A DNA stretch of 64,000 nt from Acidihalobacter aeolianus (GCF_001753165.1 NZ_CP017448.1:2436462-2500461); one strand, 5' to 3'. Numbered from the stretch's first letter, positions 12,760 to 22,693 are shown. Translations and numbers: made by a program. The notes: generated by a model not told the origin, from the letters alone.

Positions 12760-13236
12760 ATGAAAGTCAATGCCATACGCGGTTCAGCGGCGTCAGTGGC
12801 GCTACTCTCCCTGGCCCTGCTAGGGGGTTGCGCGACCACCTCGCAAAACACCGCACCCGCCGCCGAACCTGCTGCACCGCCTCCGGCGCCTGTCGCCAAG
12901 CCGACTCCGCCGCCTCCGCCGCCCAAGCCCACCAAGGACACGGCTTATACCGTGATGAAGGGCGATACGCTGTGGGGCATCGCGTCGATGCCGCTGGTGT
13001 ACGGCAACCCCTACGAGTGGCCGCTGATCTACAAGGCGAACTCCGGCAAGATCCATGATCCCGATCTGATCTTCCCCGGCGAGAACCTGATGATCAACCA
13101 GGGAGCATCCACGATGCAGATCGATGCAGCGATCTATCATGCCAAGCATCGCGGTGCCTGGAAGCTCGGCCAGCCGACCTCCAGCGACCTCAAGTACCTC
13201 AAGGAAAGCGCGGCCGAATTTCTGAAAATGAAATAA
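12760..13236 (+). CDS. LysM-domain lipoprotein
   Basis: 158 residues. The signal peptide ends in a lipobox (ALLGGC) with predicted lipidated Cys24. A proline/alanine-rich linker (about residues 31-58) leads to one LysM domain (about 62-113: YTVMKGDTLWGIA ... NPYEWPLIY ... PDLIFPGENLMI). LysM binds N-acetylglucosamine-containing glycan, so the protein is probably anchored in the outer membrane and contacts peptidoglycan. The variant with YEWPLIYKAN resembles small LysM proteins seen as single genes in many proteobacteria. The ATG at 12760 has AAGGAG upstream. The C-terminal 45 residues are of unknown role. Confidence 0.88.
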   Translation: MKVNAIRGSAASVALLSLALLGGCATTSQNTAPAAEPAAPPPAPVAKPTPPPPPPKPTKDTAYTVMKGDTLWGIASMPLVYGNPYEWPLIYKANSGKIHDPDLIFPGENLMINQGASTMQIDAAIYHAKHRGAWKLGQPTSSDLKYLKESAAEFLKMK

Positions 13237-13256
13237 GCTCGCCTTACCGGCATCCC

Positions 13257-13285
13257 GGACCGCCGACGCTCAACGTCGGCGGTCC
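13257..13285 (+). terminator. Hairpin downstream of the LysM gene
   Basis: A perfect 12-bp stem GGACCGCCGACG / CGTCGGCGGTCC with a 5-nt loop, 20 nt after the stop codon. It is very stable by inspection but is followed by GCCTCTCC rather than a T run. Confidence 0.5.
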
Positions 13286-13406
13286 GCCTCTCCGACGAAC
13301 ACCCTGCTTCGTCAAATTCTGTCAAATAATTCCAGCCCAACCCTCCGCCTACACGATATACCTCGGTGGTAAAATACCGCTGTAAGTACCCGTGTGGGAG
13401 GCATCC

Positions 13407-13865
13407 ATGCACAAGATCCTTGTCGGAAAGATTGCCCTGGCCAGTATCGTACTCGTCACCGGCCTCGCCGCACCGGCCGCGCATGCCGACCGCGACGACT
13501 GGGGTTGGCGCGGCGGATGGCGCGGCGATTGGCACGCCGACCCGGACTGGCGATTTCATGGATACTGGCGCTGGTACCACGGCGACCATGATGGCCGGTT
13601 CGGCTGGTGGTGGATCGCCGGCCCAGGACTCTGGTATTTCTACACCCAGCCGGTGTATCCCTACCCTTATGGCCCCTACTACTATGACTATCCCAACCCA
13701 CCGGTCGTGGTAGTCCCATCGCAGCCTGCGGAACCAGCCCCGCCGCCTGCGCAGCAATACTGGTACTACTGCGACAGCGCCAAGGCTTATTACCCGTATG
13801 TCAGCACCTGCCCGGGCGGCTGGCGCAAGGTACCTGCCACGCCACCCGACGCCGGCCAACACTGA
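13407..13865 (+). CDS. Secreted Trp/Tyr/Pro-rich protein, unknown function
   Basis: 152 residues from the ATG at 13407, preceded by GGGAGG at good spacing. The signal peptide MHKILVGKIALASIVLV...AHA is followed by a Trp/Gly/Arg-rich segment, then Tyr/Pro-rich sequence (YPYPYGPYYYDYPNPP). The C-terminus has a conserved-looking YYCDSAKAYYPYVSTCPGGW motif with two cysteines. That motif occurs in small proteobacterial exported proteins of unknown function, so the C-terminal part is probably the folded domain. It is adjacent to another exported-protein gene on the same strand, with no gap. Confidence 0.8.
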   Translation: MHKILVGKIALASIVLVTGLAAPAAHADRDDWGWRGGWRGDWHADPDWRFHGYWRWYHGDHDGRFGWWWIAGPGLWYFYTQPVYPYPYGPYYYDYPNPPVVVVPSQPAEPAPPPAQQYWYYCDSAKAYYPYVSTCPGGWRKVPATPPDAGQH

Positions 13866-14387
13866 ATGACGGATCGCACCATGAAACGCGCCTCGATGAT
13901 GCTTGTCCTCGCTGCCGGCGGCATGTTGCTGGGCGGCTGCGCAACCCTGCCGCAAGGCCCGACCGTCGCCGTAATGCCTGGGCCCGGCAAACCGTTCGAC
14001 CGCTTCCGCTATGACGACACGGTCTGCCGCCAGTACGCCCGCGCTCAGGTCGGCGGCAACCCCAACGAGATCGCCCAGCAACAGGTCATTAGTGGAGCTG
14101 TGGTCGGCGGTGCCCTGGGCGCGCTTGGCGGGATACTGTTCGGCGGCGGAGAGGACGGCGGAGACATGGCACGGTCCATGGCTGGCGCCGGCGTTCTGAT
14201 GGGATCGGCGGTAGGCGCCAGTGCGGCGCAACAAAGCCTGAGAACTCTGCAGGGACGCTATAACGTCGCCTACATGCAGTGCATGTACGCCAAGGGCAAC
14301 GCCGTGCCCGGCTACCCTCCGCCGCATTACACGCCACCGCCGCCGCCCAGCTACCCACCTCCTCCGCCGCCTCCCGGAGCACAGTAA
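13866..14387 (+). CDS. Glycine-zipper lipoprotein
   Basis: 173 residues from the ATG at 13866; an ATG at 13881 is equally possible and gives a cleaner signal peptide. The lipobox is MLLGGC (Cys25 from the first start). A glycine-zipper hairpin (GAVVGGALGALGGILFGGG ... GAGVLMGSAVGAS, about 75-120), typical of YMGG/OmpA-associated small lipoproteins, follows, and the tail is proline-rich. It is probably an outer-membrane or periplasmic membrane-inserting protein. It begins at the stop of the preceding gene, so the two are likely cotranscribed. The molecular role is unknown. Confidence 0.82.
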   Translation: MTDRTMKRASMMLVLAAGGMLLGGCATLPQGPTVAVMPGPGKPFDRFRYDDTVCRQYARAQVGGNPNEIAQQQVISGAVVGGALGALGGILFGGGEDGGDMARSMAGAGVLMGSAVGASAAQQSLRTLQGRYNVAYMQCMYAKGNAVPGYPPPHYTPPPPPSYPPPPPPPGAQ

Positions 14388-14409
14388 GGCTCAGGCTAGT
14401 CGAGTCTTC

Positions 14410-14814
14410 TCAAGAAGACGGTGCACGCGTGAACACCTCGCTCATGCCGCTGCCGGCCAGCTCGCGGGAAACCCGCCGGCCGTCCTTGCTGACCACATAG
14501 GTCTCGGCGCGGATGACGGTCGGCGTGGTGCGTAACCAGACGACGACCTTGTCGCCCTTGATATCGTAATGATCCACCGGCGTGCTGGTTTTCTGCCCGC
14601 CTTGGGAGACGATCATCGCATCGGAGGTGAACTGCAGCGTGGTGCCTTTGCTGAAGGTTGCCGCAAAACCGCCCAGCACCGACCCCAGATCCCCGCCGCC
14701 TGTATAGCGCTCAAACGTCCAGCTGCCGAGCAGCGGATTGTGGGCCGCACACCCTGCGAGCAGAAGCACAGCGGTCACTCCCAATACCCTTAGCCCGTGA
14801 CACCAAGCGCGCAT
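14410..14814 (-). CDS. Small lipoprotein, unknown function
   Basis: 134 residues. The signal peptide has lipobox LLAGC (Cys22). The mature part is a single small beta-rich domain (NPLLGSWTFERY ... GTTLQFTSDAMIVSQGG ... YDIKGDKVVVWL), resembling lipocalin-like stress lipoproteins, but I cannot name a family. It is convergent with the glycine-zipper gene and downstream of the MFS gene, separated from the latter by a terminator-like hairpin. A short palindrome (14404-14419) overlaps its stop codon. Confidence 0.78.
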   Translation of the reverse strand: MRAWCHGLRVLGVTAVLLLAGCAAHNPLLGSWTFERYTGGGDLGSVLGGFAATFSKGTTLQFTSDAMIVSQGGQKTSTPVDHYDIKGDKVVVWLRTTPTVIRAETYVVSKDGRRVSRELAGSGMSEVFTRAPSS

Positions 14815-14831
14815 GTCTCTCTCCTTCAGTT

Positions 14832-14855
14832 AAAACCACCCCGGTTAGCGGGGTG
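14832..14855 (-). terminator. Terminator after the MFS gene
   Basis: The minus-strand stem CACCCCG / CGGGGTG (14837-14855, 5-nt loop) is followed by GTTTTAA. It lies 45 nt beyond the MFS stop and upstream of the small lipoprotein gene, separating the two transcripts. Confidence 0.6.
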
Positions 14856-14900
14856 AATTCTACACACGCCGCCCGTTACGAATAGCCCTTGCGGGCAAAC

Positions 14901-16088
14901 CTAGAGCGCACCCTCCCCTTCGGGTATGCGCCTCCATAACGGATACATACCCCACAGACCGAGCACCGGCCCCGGCGCCAGCAACCAGACGACATCGTTG
15001 CCCAGGACATGCCAAAGCGAAGTGGTCAGCTCGATCGCGCCTACGGTCAACGCAAAACCGACCCCGTTCATGATGGCCAGCGCACTACCCATGACTTCTC
15101 CAGGCACGGCACCCGCGGCCAGCGCCGAGAACTGCGGCGAATCGGCAGCCACGGCCACGCCCCAGACCCCGAGTGCCAGCCACGCAAACCAGCTCCCGCC
15201 CGCCAGGACCGGATACAGCAGACAAGCCGCGCCCGAGGTCGCAAGCGCCGCGGCAGCCACCCGCCCGCTGCCGAAACGCCGGCTCAGATACCCCCCGGCC
15301 ACGCACCCCACCCCGCCCAGCGCGATGAAGACAAAGGACAGACCGGCGGTTGCCGAATCCGTGTGGTTCGAGCCCAGCGAACCCGCAATCATCAATGGCG
15401 CCAACGTCCAAACGGCATACAGCTCCCACATATGCCCGAAATAACCCAATGCCGCAGAGCGGAAAGCGGCATCCCCGAAGCTGCCGAATACGCCACCCCA
15501 GTTCATGCCGGCCGGCGCAGGGTGATGCGGACCGTCACCCAGCCACAGCACCACAACGCCCGCCAGCGCAGCCAGAATCGAGGAAATCCACACCACCCAC
15601 TGCCAATCCAGCGTGGCGCCAAGGGCACTGACGACGTGCGGGAAACCGGTTCCCAGGGCCAGCATCCCCACCAGCCAGCCCAGCATCATCCCCTTGGCTT
15701 CCGGGGCCCAGCTCACCACCAGTTTCATGCCCAAGGGATAGATGCCTGCCAGCGCCAGCCCCGTCAGCAGGCGAAATGACGCCCCCTCCCACACGGTATG
15801 CGCCACGCCGGCGAAACCCGCATTGGCCAGAGCCCCGACCACCGCCGACACGAAAAATATCCGACTCGCACGGAAGCGGTCGGCCAGACCCGTGAGCGCG
15901 AAGATCAGGGTGCCTAGGATGAAACCGACCTGCACCGCGCTGGTGAGATAACCGATATCGGCCGTCGTGATAGCCCAGGCCCGTTCCAGCTGGCCAGCCA
16001 CCCCGTTGGCGGAAAACCAGAGCGACGTACCGCAAAACTGTGCGATCACGATGACCACCAGAGAAAAGCGTTTCATCAAGATATTCAT
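14901..16088 (-). CDS. Major facilitator superfamily transporter
   Basis: 395 residues with about 12 hydrophobic segments and an N-terminal topology typical of the MFS. The loop after TM2 carries the degenerate MFS motif as [13 protein letters not shown]. Substrate is not recognisable; it resembles the broad drug/organic-anion group. Start is the ATG at 16088, with an alternative ATG at 16076. It follows the polysaccharide locus in the same direction with a 44-nt gap, so it may be cotranscribed, but nothing ties it to polysaccharide export. Confidence 0.85.
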   Translation of the reverse strand: MNILMKRFSLVVIVIAQFCGTSLWFSANGVAGQLERAWAITTADIGYLTSAVQVGFILGTLIFALTGLADRFRASRIFFVSAVVGALANAGFAGVAHTVWEGASFRLLTGLALAGIYPLGMKLVVSWAPEAKGMMLGWLVGMLALGTGFPHVVSALGATLDWQWVVWISSILAALAGVVVLWLGDGPHHPAPAGMNWGGVFGSFGDAAFRSAALGYFGHMWELYAVWTLAPLMIAGSLGSNHTDSATAGLSFVFIALGGVGCVAGGYLSRRFGSGRVAAAALATSGAACLLYPVLAGGSWFAWLALGVWGVAVAADSPQFSALAAGAVPGEVMGSALAIMNGVGFALTVGAIELTTSLWHVLGNDVVWLLAPGPVLGLWGMYPLWRRIPEGEGAL

Positions 16089-16132
16089 CCAGCCGTTCGG
16101 GGAGCAAACCGCGGCAATGCGGATTTGCTTGT

Positions 16133-17518
16133 TCAGTCAGCCGGCTGCTTTCCCCGCGCAGACAGGAGGCAGGTCCACGACAGCAGAAAACCGGACATGA
16201 ACATGAACATCTGCCACATATGGTCCCGCATGATGCTGTCGACCAGGCTGCGCGTGAAGTAATCGAACACGACCATGCCCAGGGCCGCAGCCGGGGCCAG
16301 CCGCTCGTAGGCCAGGCCGGTCCACGCCTTGCGGAACAGCGTACCGATGAAGATCAGCCAGAGGACTAATCCCGGCAGACCCACACCATCGGTGAAATCG
16401 ATGATGCCACTGTGGCTATGATTACCGCGGGCCAGATCCGTGTGATAGATCGCATCGACGCCGTAACCGAAGGCCTGCCCCTGGAAACCCACCCCCAATG
16501 GGTAGTGCCAGATGACATGCAATCCCTCCTTGGCCCAGGCTATGCGCTGATAATTGGAAACATTGACCGTCTGGCCGTCGGGGAATTTGGGCAGCCCCCC
16601 CGTCAACCACTCGCGATTATGCGAGGTATCCAGGGCGATGGGCACCGTAGCCAGCAAGGTACGCCATCGCTGCTGGTGCACAAGGGTATAACTCACAAAG
16701 CCAATACCCAGTATCCCCACAATGGTAGCCACCATGATTTCACGCCGCCGCCTCGCCGGCGGTGACTGGCTGATCAGCACTCCGATGCTCAATAGGGTCA
16801 TCAGACCCAGCAACACGGTGCCGTTTCGCATGTCCTCGGCATAGGCCGAGAACAGCCCGCCGGCGAATAACACTCCGATGAAGGGATAACCAAAGCCCAG
16901 CACTCCAGCGCGGCCCAAACGTTTCATGATGACTTCGGCGAACAGCAACGCCAGATACATATCCGTCAGATAATTGGCCTTGTCCGGGGAACCGCTGATA
17001 CTCAAGAAATCCGTACCCTCAAGCCCCCCGAAACGCCGCATCAGCCAGCCATGCTGCACCCAGTGGACAATGTCCACCCCGACGATAAACCATACGTTCA
17101 CGGCCAACATGGCGAACAACAGCCGGATCAAGGTTTGCCGGTGATCAGGGAGCAGGCGGGCGGCCGAAACACCGATGAAGAACACGATCAGGTTCAACAG
17201 CCAGCGTGCCCGGATTTCCGTCAGAACCTTATCTGGCGCCAGGGCCCATCCGAATGCCTGGAGATACATCCACACCGTCAGCACCGCAAACACACCCCAT
17301 ACCACCCACGGGACTTCCCGAGGCCAGCGGTCAACCTGCGGCAAACGCACAAGACCTACGATCACCCACACCAATGCAAAGAACAACAAGGCGTTTCGCA
17401 AGGCAATCGTTTGTTGAATCGGCCAGATAAACATCACCGCGGTCAACAAACCCAAACCTACCCATACAAATGGGCGGGTAACAACTCTCTCATAACCCAA
17501 GACGGAAAGCCCCATCAT
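16133..17518 (-). CDS. O-antigen ligase / polymerase-like membrane protein (Wzy_C family)
   Basis: 461 residues with about 11-12 membrane segments and one long periplasmic loop (about residues 270-370). The loop ends in the family-typical [19 protein letters not shown] motif near residue 375. The family contains WaaL O-antigen ligases and Wzy polymerases, which sequence alone does not separate. In a locus with an ABC exporter and no flippase, a ligase that moves finished chains to lipid A-core is more likely than a polymerase; that is inference. It lies 228 nt after the initiating transferase gene. Confidence 0.82.
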   Translation of the reverse strand: MMGLSVLGYERVVTRPFVWVGLGLLTAVMFIWPIQQTIALRNALLFFALVWVIVGLVRLPQVDRWPREVPWVVWGVFAVLTVWMYLQAFGWALAPDKVLTEIRARWLLNLIVFFIGVSAARLLPDHRQTLIRLLFAMLAVNVWFIVGVDIVHWVQHGWLMRRFGGLEGTDFLSISGSPDKANYLTDMYLALLFAEVIMKRLGRAGVLGFGYPFIGVLFAGGLFSAYAEDMRNGTVLLGLMTLLSIGVLISQSPPARRRREIMVATIVGILGIGFVSYTLVHQQRWRTLLATVPIALDTSHNREWLTGGLPKFPDGQTVNVSNYQRIAWAKEGLHVIWHYPLGVGFQGQAFGYGVDAIYHTDLARGNHSHSGIIDFTDGVGLPGLVLWLIFIGTLFRKAWTGLAYERLAPAAALGMVVFDYFTRSLVDSIMRDHMWQMFMFMSGFLLSWTCLLSARGKQPAD

Positions 17519-17746
17519 CTAAATGCCTTGATCTAAAGAAAAACCATCTCTTGATAAAGTCGATATGAACTTCCTAAATCCGCGAGGCAAAGCGCGCATC
17601 ATATGGACAAACAGAATAGATGCTAGCCCGGATCTTCGGATGAGGAGTCTTCTGCACTGCATGACCTAACCATGCGTACAGGCATACAGGCATACACCCC
17701 TCATCATTATGGGGAACCAAACACAGAATTCCTGACCACACTGCAA

Positions 17747-19156
17747 TCAGAATGCATTTCTATGAACAAAGCCTTTGAACAAAGTCAGGAAAATGATCTT
17801 GAGGTCCAAGCCTAGCGACCAGTGCTCAATGTAGTACAGATCATGGCCTACGCGATGCTGCATTTTTTCGATGGTATCCGTCTCTCCCCGCCAACCGTTG
17901 ATCTGCGCCCACCCAGTAATCCCGGGTTTCACCATATGTCGCAGCATGTAACGGTCAATCATGTCGCAAAACTGCGCATTATGTTCAACCGCATGCGGGC
18001 GAGGGCCAACAATGGACATACGCCCTTGCAGCACATTGATGAATTGCGGCAACTCGTCAAGACTGGTTTTCCTCAACCACCTTCCGAAAGGCGTCACCCG
18101 CGGATCGTCCCGCTTCGCCTGGACAGGCCCTTCCGCCTCGGCCTCGACATACATCGTGCGGAACTTATAAATAACGATCTCTTGTCCATCCCAGCCATGT
18201 CTGCGTTGACGGAACAGGACTGGCCCGGGAGATGAAAGCTTGACCCCGCATGCGATGAATGCTATGACCGGAGACATGAGCACCAAGATCAAACTTGCCA
18301 GCAACCGATCCTCCAATGCCTTCATCAATCGATTGATGCCCTGCATCGGACTGGCGGACAGGTCGATCATTGGCACACCGACAATCTCGGTCAGGCCATG
18401 ATTCAACAGCGACAGACCAAACAGGTCGGGAGCATACCGAACATTGATCGACATGTTCCGCAACAGGGCGATGATCTGCCGCAGGTCGCCGCTACGCTCC
18501 AGCGGCATTGCAACCCACACCTCTGTCACTTGATGACAGGTGACGAATTCAGGCAAGTTCTCGATGGAATAGCGCGGGATATCCCCGTTGTATGCATGCA
18601 AATACTCAGGTGTATCGAACAGACCGAGCACTTCTAGGCCAGACCAGTCAGCCTCATGAACACGCTCCGCCAGGTTTTCCCCTTGAAGACCAGCCCCGAC
18701 CACAACCACAGGGCGTCGGTTATATCCCCGGCTTCGCAACTCGCGTAACACCCAGTAGACAACAAACCTCAGGCCCACCAGGAACAAAGCAGAGAGAACG
18801 AACCAAAACCCCAACCACAAACGCGAATAGATATCCGCCTCGTGGACAACCACCAAGGCAATTATCACCATGGCAAAAACTATGCACCAACCCAGCAACG
18901 CACGTCCCGCGGGGGCATACACACTTTTCGCACGCCATGACTTGTAAATAGACAAGGGGGGGAACACCACGCTAACCACCAACGAACCAATAATGGTCAA
19001 CGCCAGATACGCCTGCATCATGGGAGGTCTGTTTATCCCATGGAAGCGCAATTTGAATGCCAGCCATCCGGCAAAGCAAACCAAGATGACATCAAGCACC
19101 CTAGTCAACATCGCAAGTGCGGACGAATAATCCCGCAGCAATCCACGTCTTAACAT
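17747..19156 (-). CDS. Undecaprenyl-phosphate sugar phosphotransferase (WcaJ/WbaP type)
   Basis: 469 residues. It is a polyprenyl-phosphate hexose-1-phosphate transferase that would start repeat-unit synthesis on undecaprenyl phosphate at the inner membrane. Four N-terminal membrane segments (about 15-130) precede a nucleotide-fold domain (VVVVGAGLQGENLAERV, about 150). The C-terminal catalytic domain after about residue 280 has SSPGPVLFRQRR, YKFRTM, LRKTSLDELPQFINVLQG and SIVGPRP. The C-terminus KPGITGWAQINGWRG is typical of the WcaJ subgroup using UDP-glucose, though sugar choice cannot be read directly. The ATG at 19156 follows a 295-nt AT-rich spacer. Confidence 0.93.
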   Translation of the reverse strand: MLRRGLLRDYSSALAMLTRVLDVILVCFAGWLAFKLRFHGINRPPMMQAYLALTIIGSLVVSVVFPPLSIYKSWRAKSVYAPAGRALLGWCIVFAMVIIALVVVHEADIYSRLWLGFWFVLSALFLVGLRFVVYWVLRELRSRGYNRRPVVVVGAGLQGENLAERVHEADWSGLEVLGLFDTPEYLHAYNGDIPRYSIENLPEFVTCHQVTEVWVAMPLERSGDLRQIIALLRNMSINVRYAPDLFGLSLLNHGLTEIVGVPMIDLSASPMQGINRLMKALEDRLLASLILVLMSPVIAFIACGVKLSSPGPVLFRQRRHGWDGQEIVIYKFRTMYVEAEAEGPVQAKRDDPRVTPFGRWLRKTSLDELPQFINVLQGRMSIVGPRPHAVEHNAQFCDMIDRYMLRHMVKPGITGWAQINGWRGETDTIEKMQHRVGHDLYYIEHWSLGLDLKIIFLTLFKGFVHRNAF

Positions 19157-19451
19157 AAAATCGACATTCTCAACTGATTAGCTCGGATAAAAAGTATTGC
19201 CTTGGCGATACTAATCGACAGGACTAACGACCCGAATCCGACTCATCAAGAGCGAACGACTCACAAGACAAGAAAGGTATATAGATGATCCAATCATAAA
19301 GTGCTTTGCCATCCAATAAACTGTACAAATAGGCCGTCCATATAGGTGGGCCTACAAATCTTGAACGCGCGAGACCGATCTTAGGTTCCATTAATAATTG
19401 TTATAATATGATTCACATTTCACCTAATCTCAGCCGCGTCTCAATGCCAAA
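19157..19451. other. AT-rich spacer in the polysaccharide locus
   Basis: 295 nt markedly richer in A and T than the rest of the window, with no plausible gene on either strand. It includes TTATAATATG around 19400 and several TATA-like hexamers on the minus strand (for example around 19270 and 19310). It is the likely promoter region of the initiating-transferase gene. No single promoter could be singled out with confidence. Confidence 0.5.
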
Positions 19452-20582
19452 TCAACCCTTCCGACCATACAAATCACTTACCAAGGCCGTTATCTGCGCG
19501 GAGAAACGCGGCACAGAAAAGCGGTCAGCGTTCCTTCGACAAGTCACATAGTCAATTTGATCCGCACATGCTTCAAAGGTTTCAATTGCGTTGCGCAAGG
19601 AAATCTCTGCTTGTTCGCGAAAAAAAACCCCAGTGGGTGATGACGTATCGATCCCATTAACGGACTCCAGCACGCCACCTCGGCCATACGCGATTACCGG
19701 CGTTCCGCATGCTTGTGCCTCAACAGGCGCAATTCCGAAGTCCTCCTCTGCGGCAAATACGAAGGCCTTGGCGCGTCCCATCAGCACCGCCAGTTCTGCC
19801 GCTGACTTGTATCCCAGTAAACTGATGTTGGAACAACCTGCTGCGATTCGTTGGATCTTCGCAGAATCTGGGCCGTCGCCCACCACCCTCAGTTGACGCG
19901 ACGGCATCTCCGCAAAAGCGCGCACGATCATATCGATACGTTTATAGGGCACCAGCCGCGAAGCTGTAAGGTAGAAATCCTCCTTGTCCGTACAAAGGGG
20001 AAAGGCTTCGGTGTCCACCGGCGGGTAGATCACCTCGGCCTCCCGTCGATACGTTTTCCAGATTCGGCGGGCAATGAATTCCGAGTTGGCAACAAACGCA
20101 TCCACACCGTTGGCCGTGCGCAGATCCCAGATACGCATGCGGTGAAGGAAATAGCGGGCCAGCCAACCCTTCAACCCCCGATTCAGGCCGGATTCGCGCA
20201 GATACTGATGTTGCAGGTCCCAGGCGTAGCGCATGGGCGTGTGCACATAACTGATGTGCAACTGATCCGGTCCAGTAAGCACCCCCTTCGCCACCGCATG
20301 TGAGCTGGAAATCACCACATCGTAGCCCGACAGATCCAACTGCTCGATGGCCAAGGGCATCAGGGGCAGATAGCTCCGGTACCGCGTACGGGCACCGGGC
20401 AGGTTCTGAATGAATGTCGCCGTGGGTTTACGGCCGACCAGAAACCCGCGTTCGGTCTCGGGCACGAAATCACAAACCGAAAACAGGTCGGCATCGGGGA
20501 AAAGCCGCAACAACTGCTCGAGAACCCGCTCGGCACCCGCGTATACAGTCAGCCAATCGTGAACCACGGCAATGCGCTTCAT
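19452..20582 (-). CDS. Glycosyltransferase family 4
   Basis: 376 residues, GT-B fold. The N-terminal domain begins HDWLTVYAGAERVLEQ and includes SYVHTPMRYAWD, typical of the mannosyltransferase-like branch of GT4. The C-terminal domain has the acceptor signature EEDFGIAPVEAQACGTPV (the E-x7-E pair) near residue 285. It transfers a sugar from a nucleotide donor, possibly GDP-mannose given manC in the window; donor and linkage are not provable from sequence. Its ATG overlaps the preceding GT4 stop (ATGA). It is the last gene before the AT-rich spacer. Confidence 0.9.
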   Translation of the reverse strand: MKRIAVVHDWLTVYAGAERVLEQLLRLFPDADLFSVCDFVPETERGFLVGRKPTATFIQNLPGARTRYRSYLPLMPLAIEQLDLSGYDVVISSSHAVAKGVLTGPDQLHISYVHTPMRYAWDLQHQYLRESGLNRGLKGWLARYFLHRMRIWDLRTANGVDAFVANSEFIARRIWKTYRREAEVIYPPVDTEAFPLCTDKEDFYLTASRLVPYKRIDMIVRAFAEMPSRQLRVVGDGPDSAKIQRIAAGCSNISLLGYKSAAELAVLMGRAKAFVFAAEEDFGIAPVEAQACGTPVIAYGRGGVLESVNGIDTSSPTGVFFREQAEISLRNAIETFEACADQIDYVTCRRNADRFSVPRFSAQITALVSDLYGRKG

Positions 20583-21703
20583 TTTCCAGCCTCAGCCAGA
20601 ACTTGGCGATAGATCTCAAATGTTGCTTGGGCCATTGTTTTGGCAGAATAGCGCTCACGCTGCACCCGGCGGCTTCGCTCACCCAATCCGCAGCGAAGTG
20701 TCTGATCTTCGGCTAAGCGAGCAACTCGGCGTATCGCCTCAGCAAACTCGCCCAAGGGGTACAAGAATCCACCACCCTCGCTTACGAGAGAGTGATGCCC
20801 AGTCACATTGCTTGCCACCACCGGCAAGCCAAGTGACATCGCCTCAAGTATCGCTAATGGCAAGCCTTCCCAACGCGAAGTAGATAGATATACATCAGCG
20901 ATGGCCAGCCAAGGCAAAGGCTCATTGCGCTGTCCGAGAAGTCTGATATTCGCCAAACCGTCTGCACGCGCCCGCCTGTCCAGTGCTGCCGAGTCTTCGC
21001 CATCCCCGATCCAAACAAAAAGGCATGCTGGTAGAGCCTTGGCCACCTCGAAGGCTTCCGCCATATTCTTCTGAAAGTCGAATCGGCTAAGCGTCGCCAC
21101 GACAATCTGACCCTCGTCGATCCCAAGGCGATTTCTGTATTCCCGCCGCCAGCGCAACCGATCTGCCTCTGCTACTGACTCAACGCCGTTGACAATCACA
21201 CCCGACTGATTTCTCCGCCAAAGTCCTTCTGCACGAGCCATATCGCGCTCTTCCTGTGAGACATAAACAATGTGATCGATCCAAAACGATGAAAGATTTT
21301 CATAGAGCTTATAGAGTGATTTTCTGAAGGGGTTGTACTGTGCAACATGCACCCCATGTGGCGTGTGAACGCAGGGCTTGCGCAGTGTAACTGCGAGGAA
21401 TCTCGCATACACACCAGCACCCTTGCCGTGCGAATGAATCACATCGACACCCTGCTTTCTGGCCCAGACGATCAGTTGCAACGCACTGCTCAGATCAAAT
21501 CGCCGATGCGGAATGGTAAATATCCGCCCATCAGTCAACTCAGCGAAACGTGAGGCATAAGGTGGCTCGTCTGGGCAAGCCACTAAAGCTCGTCCGTCAG
21601 AGGGTAAATTTTTTAGCAACAATTCGATGTGACGTGGACCGCCACCGTGGTCTGCGCGTACTGAAAGGATCAGAATGGAAATCGGTTTTACCGCATGATT
21701 CAT
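20579..21703 (-). CDS. Glycosyltransferase family 4
   Basis: 374 residues from the ATG at 21703, which overlaps the upstream GT2 stop in ATGA; the open frame extends slightly further but this coupling and the N-terminus favour 21703. The GT-B fold starts with SILILSVRADHGGGPRHIELLL and the HSHGKGAGVYARF loop. The C-terminal signature is EGLPLAILEAMSLGLPVV (E-x7-E). It is a retaining sugar transferase acting at the cytoplasmic face of the inner membrane. Sugar specificity is unknown. The 4-nt overlaps on both sides show a tightly coupled GT2-GT4-GT4 block. Confidence 0.9.
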   Translation of the reverse strand: MNHAVKPISILILSVRADHGGGPRHIELLLKNLPSDGRALVACPDEPPYASRFAELTDGRIFTIPHRRFDLSSALQLIVWARKQGVDVIHSHGKGAGVYARFLAVTLRKPCVHTPHGVHVAQYNPFRKSLYKLYENLSSFWIDHIVYVSQEERDMARAEGLWRRNQSGVIVNGVESVAEADRLRWRREYRNRLGIDEGQIVVATLSRFDFQKNMAEAFEVAKALPACLFVWIGDGEDSAALDRRARADGLANIRLLGQRNEPLPWLAIADVYLSTSRWEGLPLAILEAMSLGLPVVASNVTGHHSLVSEGGGFLYPLGEFAEAIRRVARLAEDQTLRCGLGERSRRVQRERYSAKTMAQATFEIYRQVLAEAGK

Positions 21704-22644
21704 AAGGCCCAGTACCAAGCCAGCGTCCTCAACACACCTTCTTTGCGCAGGCCAAGCTGTATCGCCGATAACCGTTTTTGGAATCCACCTTGTCGTGAAA
21801 GATTTAGAATTGACTCTAGGATATTGCGCTTTTCAGTGGGGATTTGATCGGCTAAACGCCGATTCAACACCTCCATCTGAAGCAGTGCCTCATTCCAACC
21901 AGCACGAATCCGTCGCCGCAATGCAAAAGGCCCATGGCCAAATTTTTTCACCACGCCACGAATATTCCAGGCATCTGCACCCAAGGTGTTCATTGTATGC
22001 TGTCGGTAATCCACCAATTGCTTTGGTATGCAGAGGACTTCCCCTAGCGCACTCGCTACCAGCAAAAGCCACCAATCGTGCATCACCGCTTCATTCGGGA
22101 TAGGAAGGGCTGCTTTTAACAGCGCGCGGTTAGCCAGCATGGTGCATCCAGGCACTGTGTTTTGCACTAATACACGTTTGAAGTCCCTACCACTCTGCAG
22201 ATCAAACCCCTGCCAACGGGAAGCTGAAGGCGCCAACAAACAACCATCGGAATCAATGAGTCGAGCATCGCTATAAACCAGGAGAGGCAATGTGCTACCT
22301 CTCCGTTCTTCCATGCTCTTGGCACAGGCAACCAGTTCTTCGATTTTGTTGTCATGCCAGAGATCATCCTGATCCGCAAGCAGCGTATAGTCGCCAGCGC
22401 TGTGGGACAAGATACGTCCGAAGTTCGCAGCCGCTCCAAGTGAGCCAGCATCATCCTTCAGGAATTCGATCGGCATACCCTCGTTACGCTCGCGCTCAAG
22501 GATCGAATACGTCTCGTCCATCGAACCGTCGTCACGAACCAGGATGCTGTCTGGCACCAGAGTCTGCCCGGCAATCGAGGCCAGCAACGCAGGCAGGAAC
22601 CGGGCGCCGTTGAAACTGGCTAAAGCGATATCAATGCGACGCAT
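21700..22644 (-). CDS. Glycosyltransferase family 2 (rhamnosyltransferase-like)
   Basis: 314 residues, single GT-A domain. It starts IDIALASFNGARFLPALLAS, has the nucleotide-binding DDGS near residue 39 and the metal-binding DQDD in LLADQDDLWH near residue 95. The arrangement ADQDDLW is common in rhamnosyltransferase-like GT2 enzymes of O-antigen loci. No hydrophobic segment is evident, so it should be cytosolic or membrane-associated. It starts 49 nt after the 1334-residue fusion gene and overlaps the next GT4 by 4 nt. Confidence 0.88.
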   Translation of the reverse strand: MRRIDIALASFNGARFLPALLASIAGQTLVPDSILVRDDGSMDETYSILERERNEGMPIEFLKDDAGSLGAAANFGRILSHSAGDYTLLADQDDLWHDNKIEELVACAKSMEERRGSTLPLLVYSDARLIDSDGCLLAPSASRWQGFDLQSGRDFKRVLVQNTVPGCTMLANRALLKAALPIPNEAVMHDWWLLLVASALGEVLCIPKQLVDYRQHTMNTLGADAWNIRGVVKKFGHGPFALRRRIRAGWNEALLQMEVLNRRLADQIPTEKRNILESILNLSRQGGFQKRLSAIQLGLRKEGVLRTLAWYWAL

Positions 22645-22693
22645 GGTTTAAGCATACGGACTGATGGCAAACACATCATTCGAGAAATCACAT

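Noticed and set aside
12381-12941. 186-codon open frame on the minus strand between two exported-protein genes
   Set aside because: It is antisense to the LysM lipoprotein gene over half its length, has no recognisable domain, and looks like a GC-rich shadow frame.
17678-17693. Tandem duplication of the 8-mer ACAGGCAT
   Set aside because: Only two copies in an AT-rich spacer; too little to call a repeat element.
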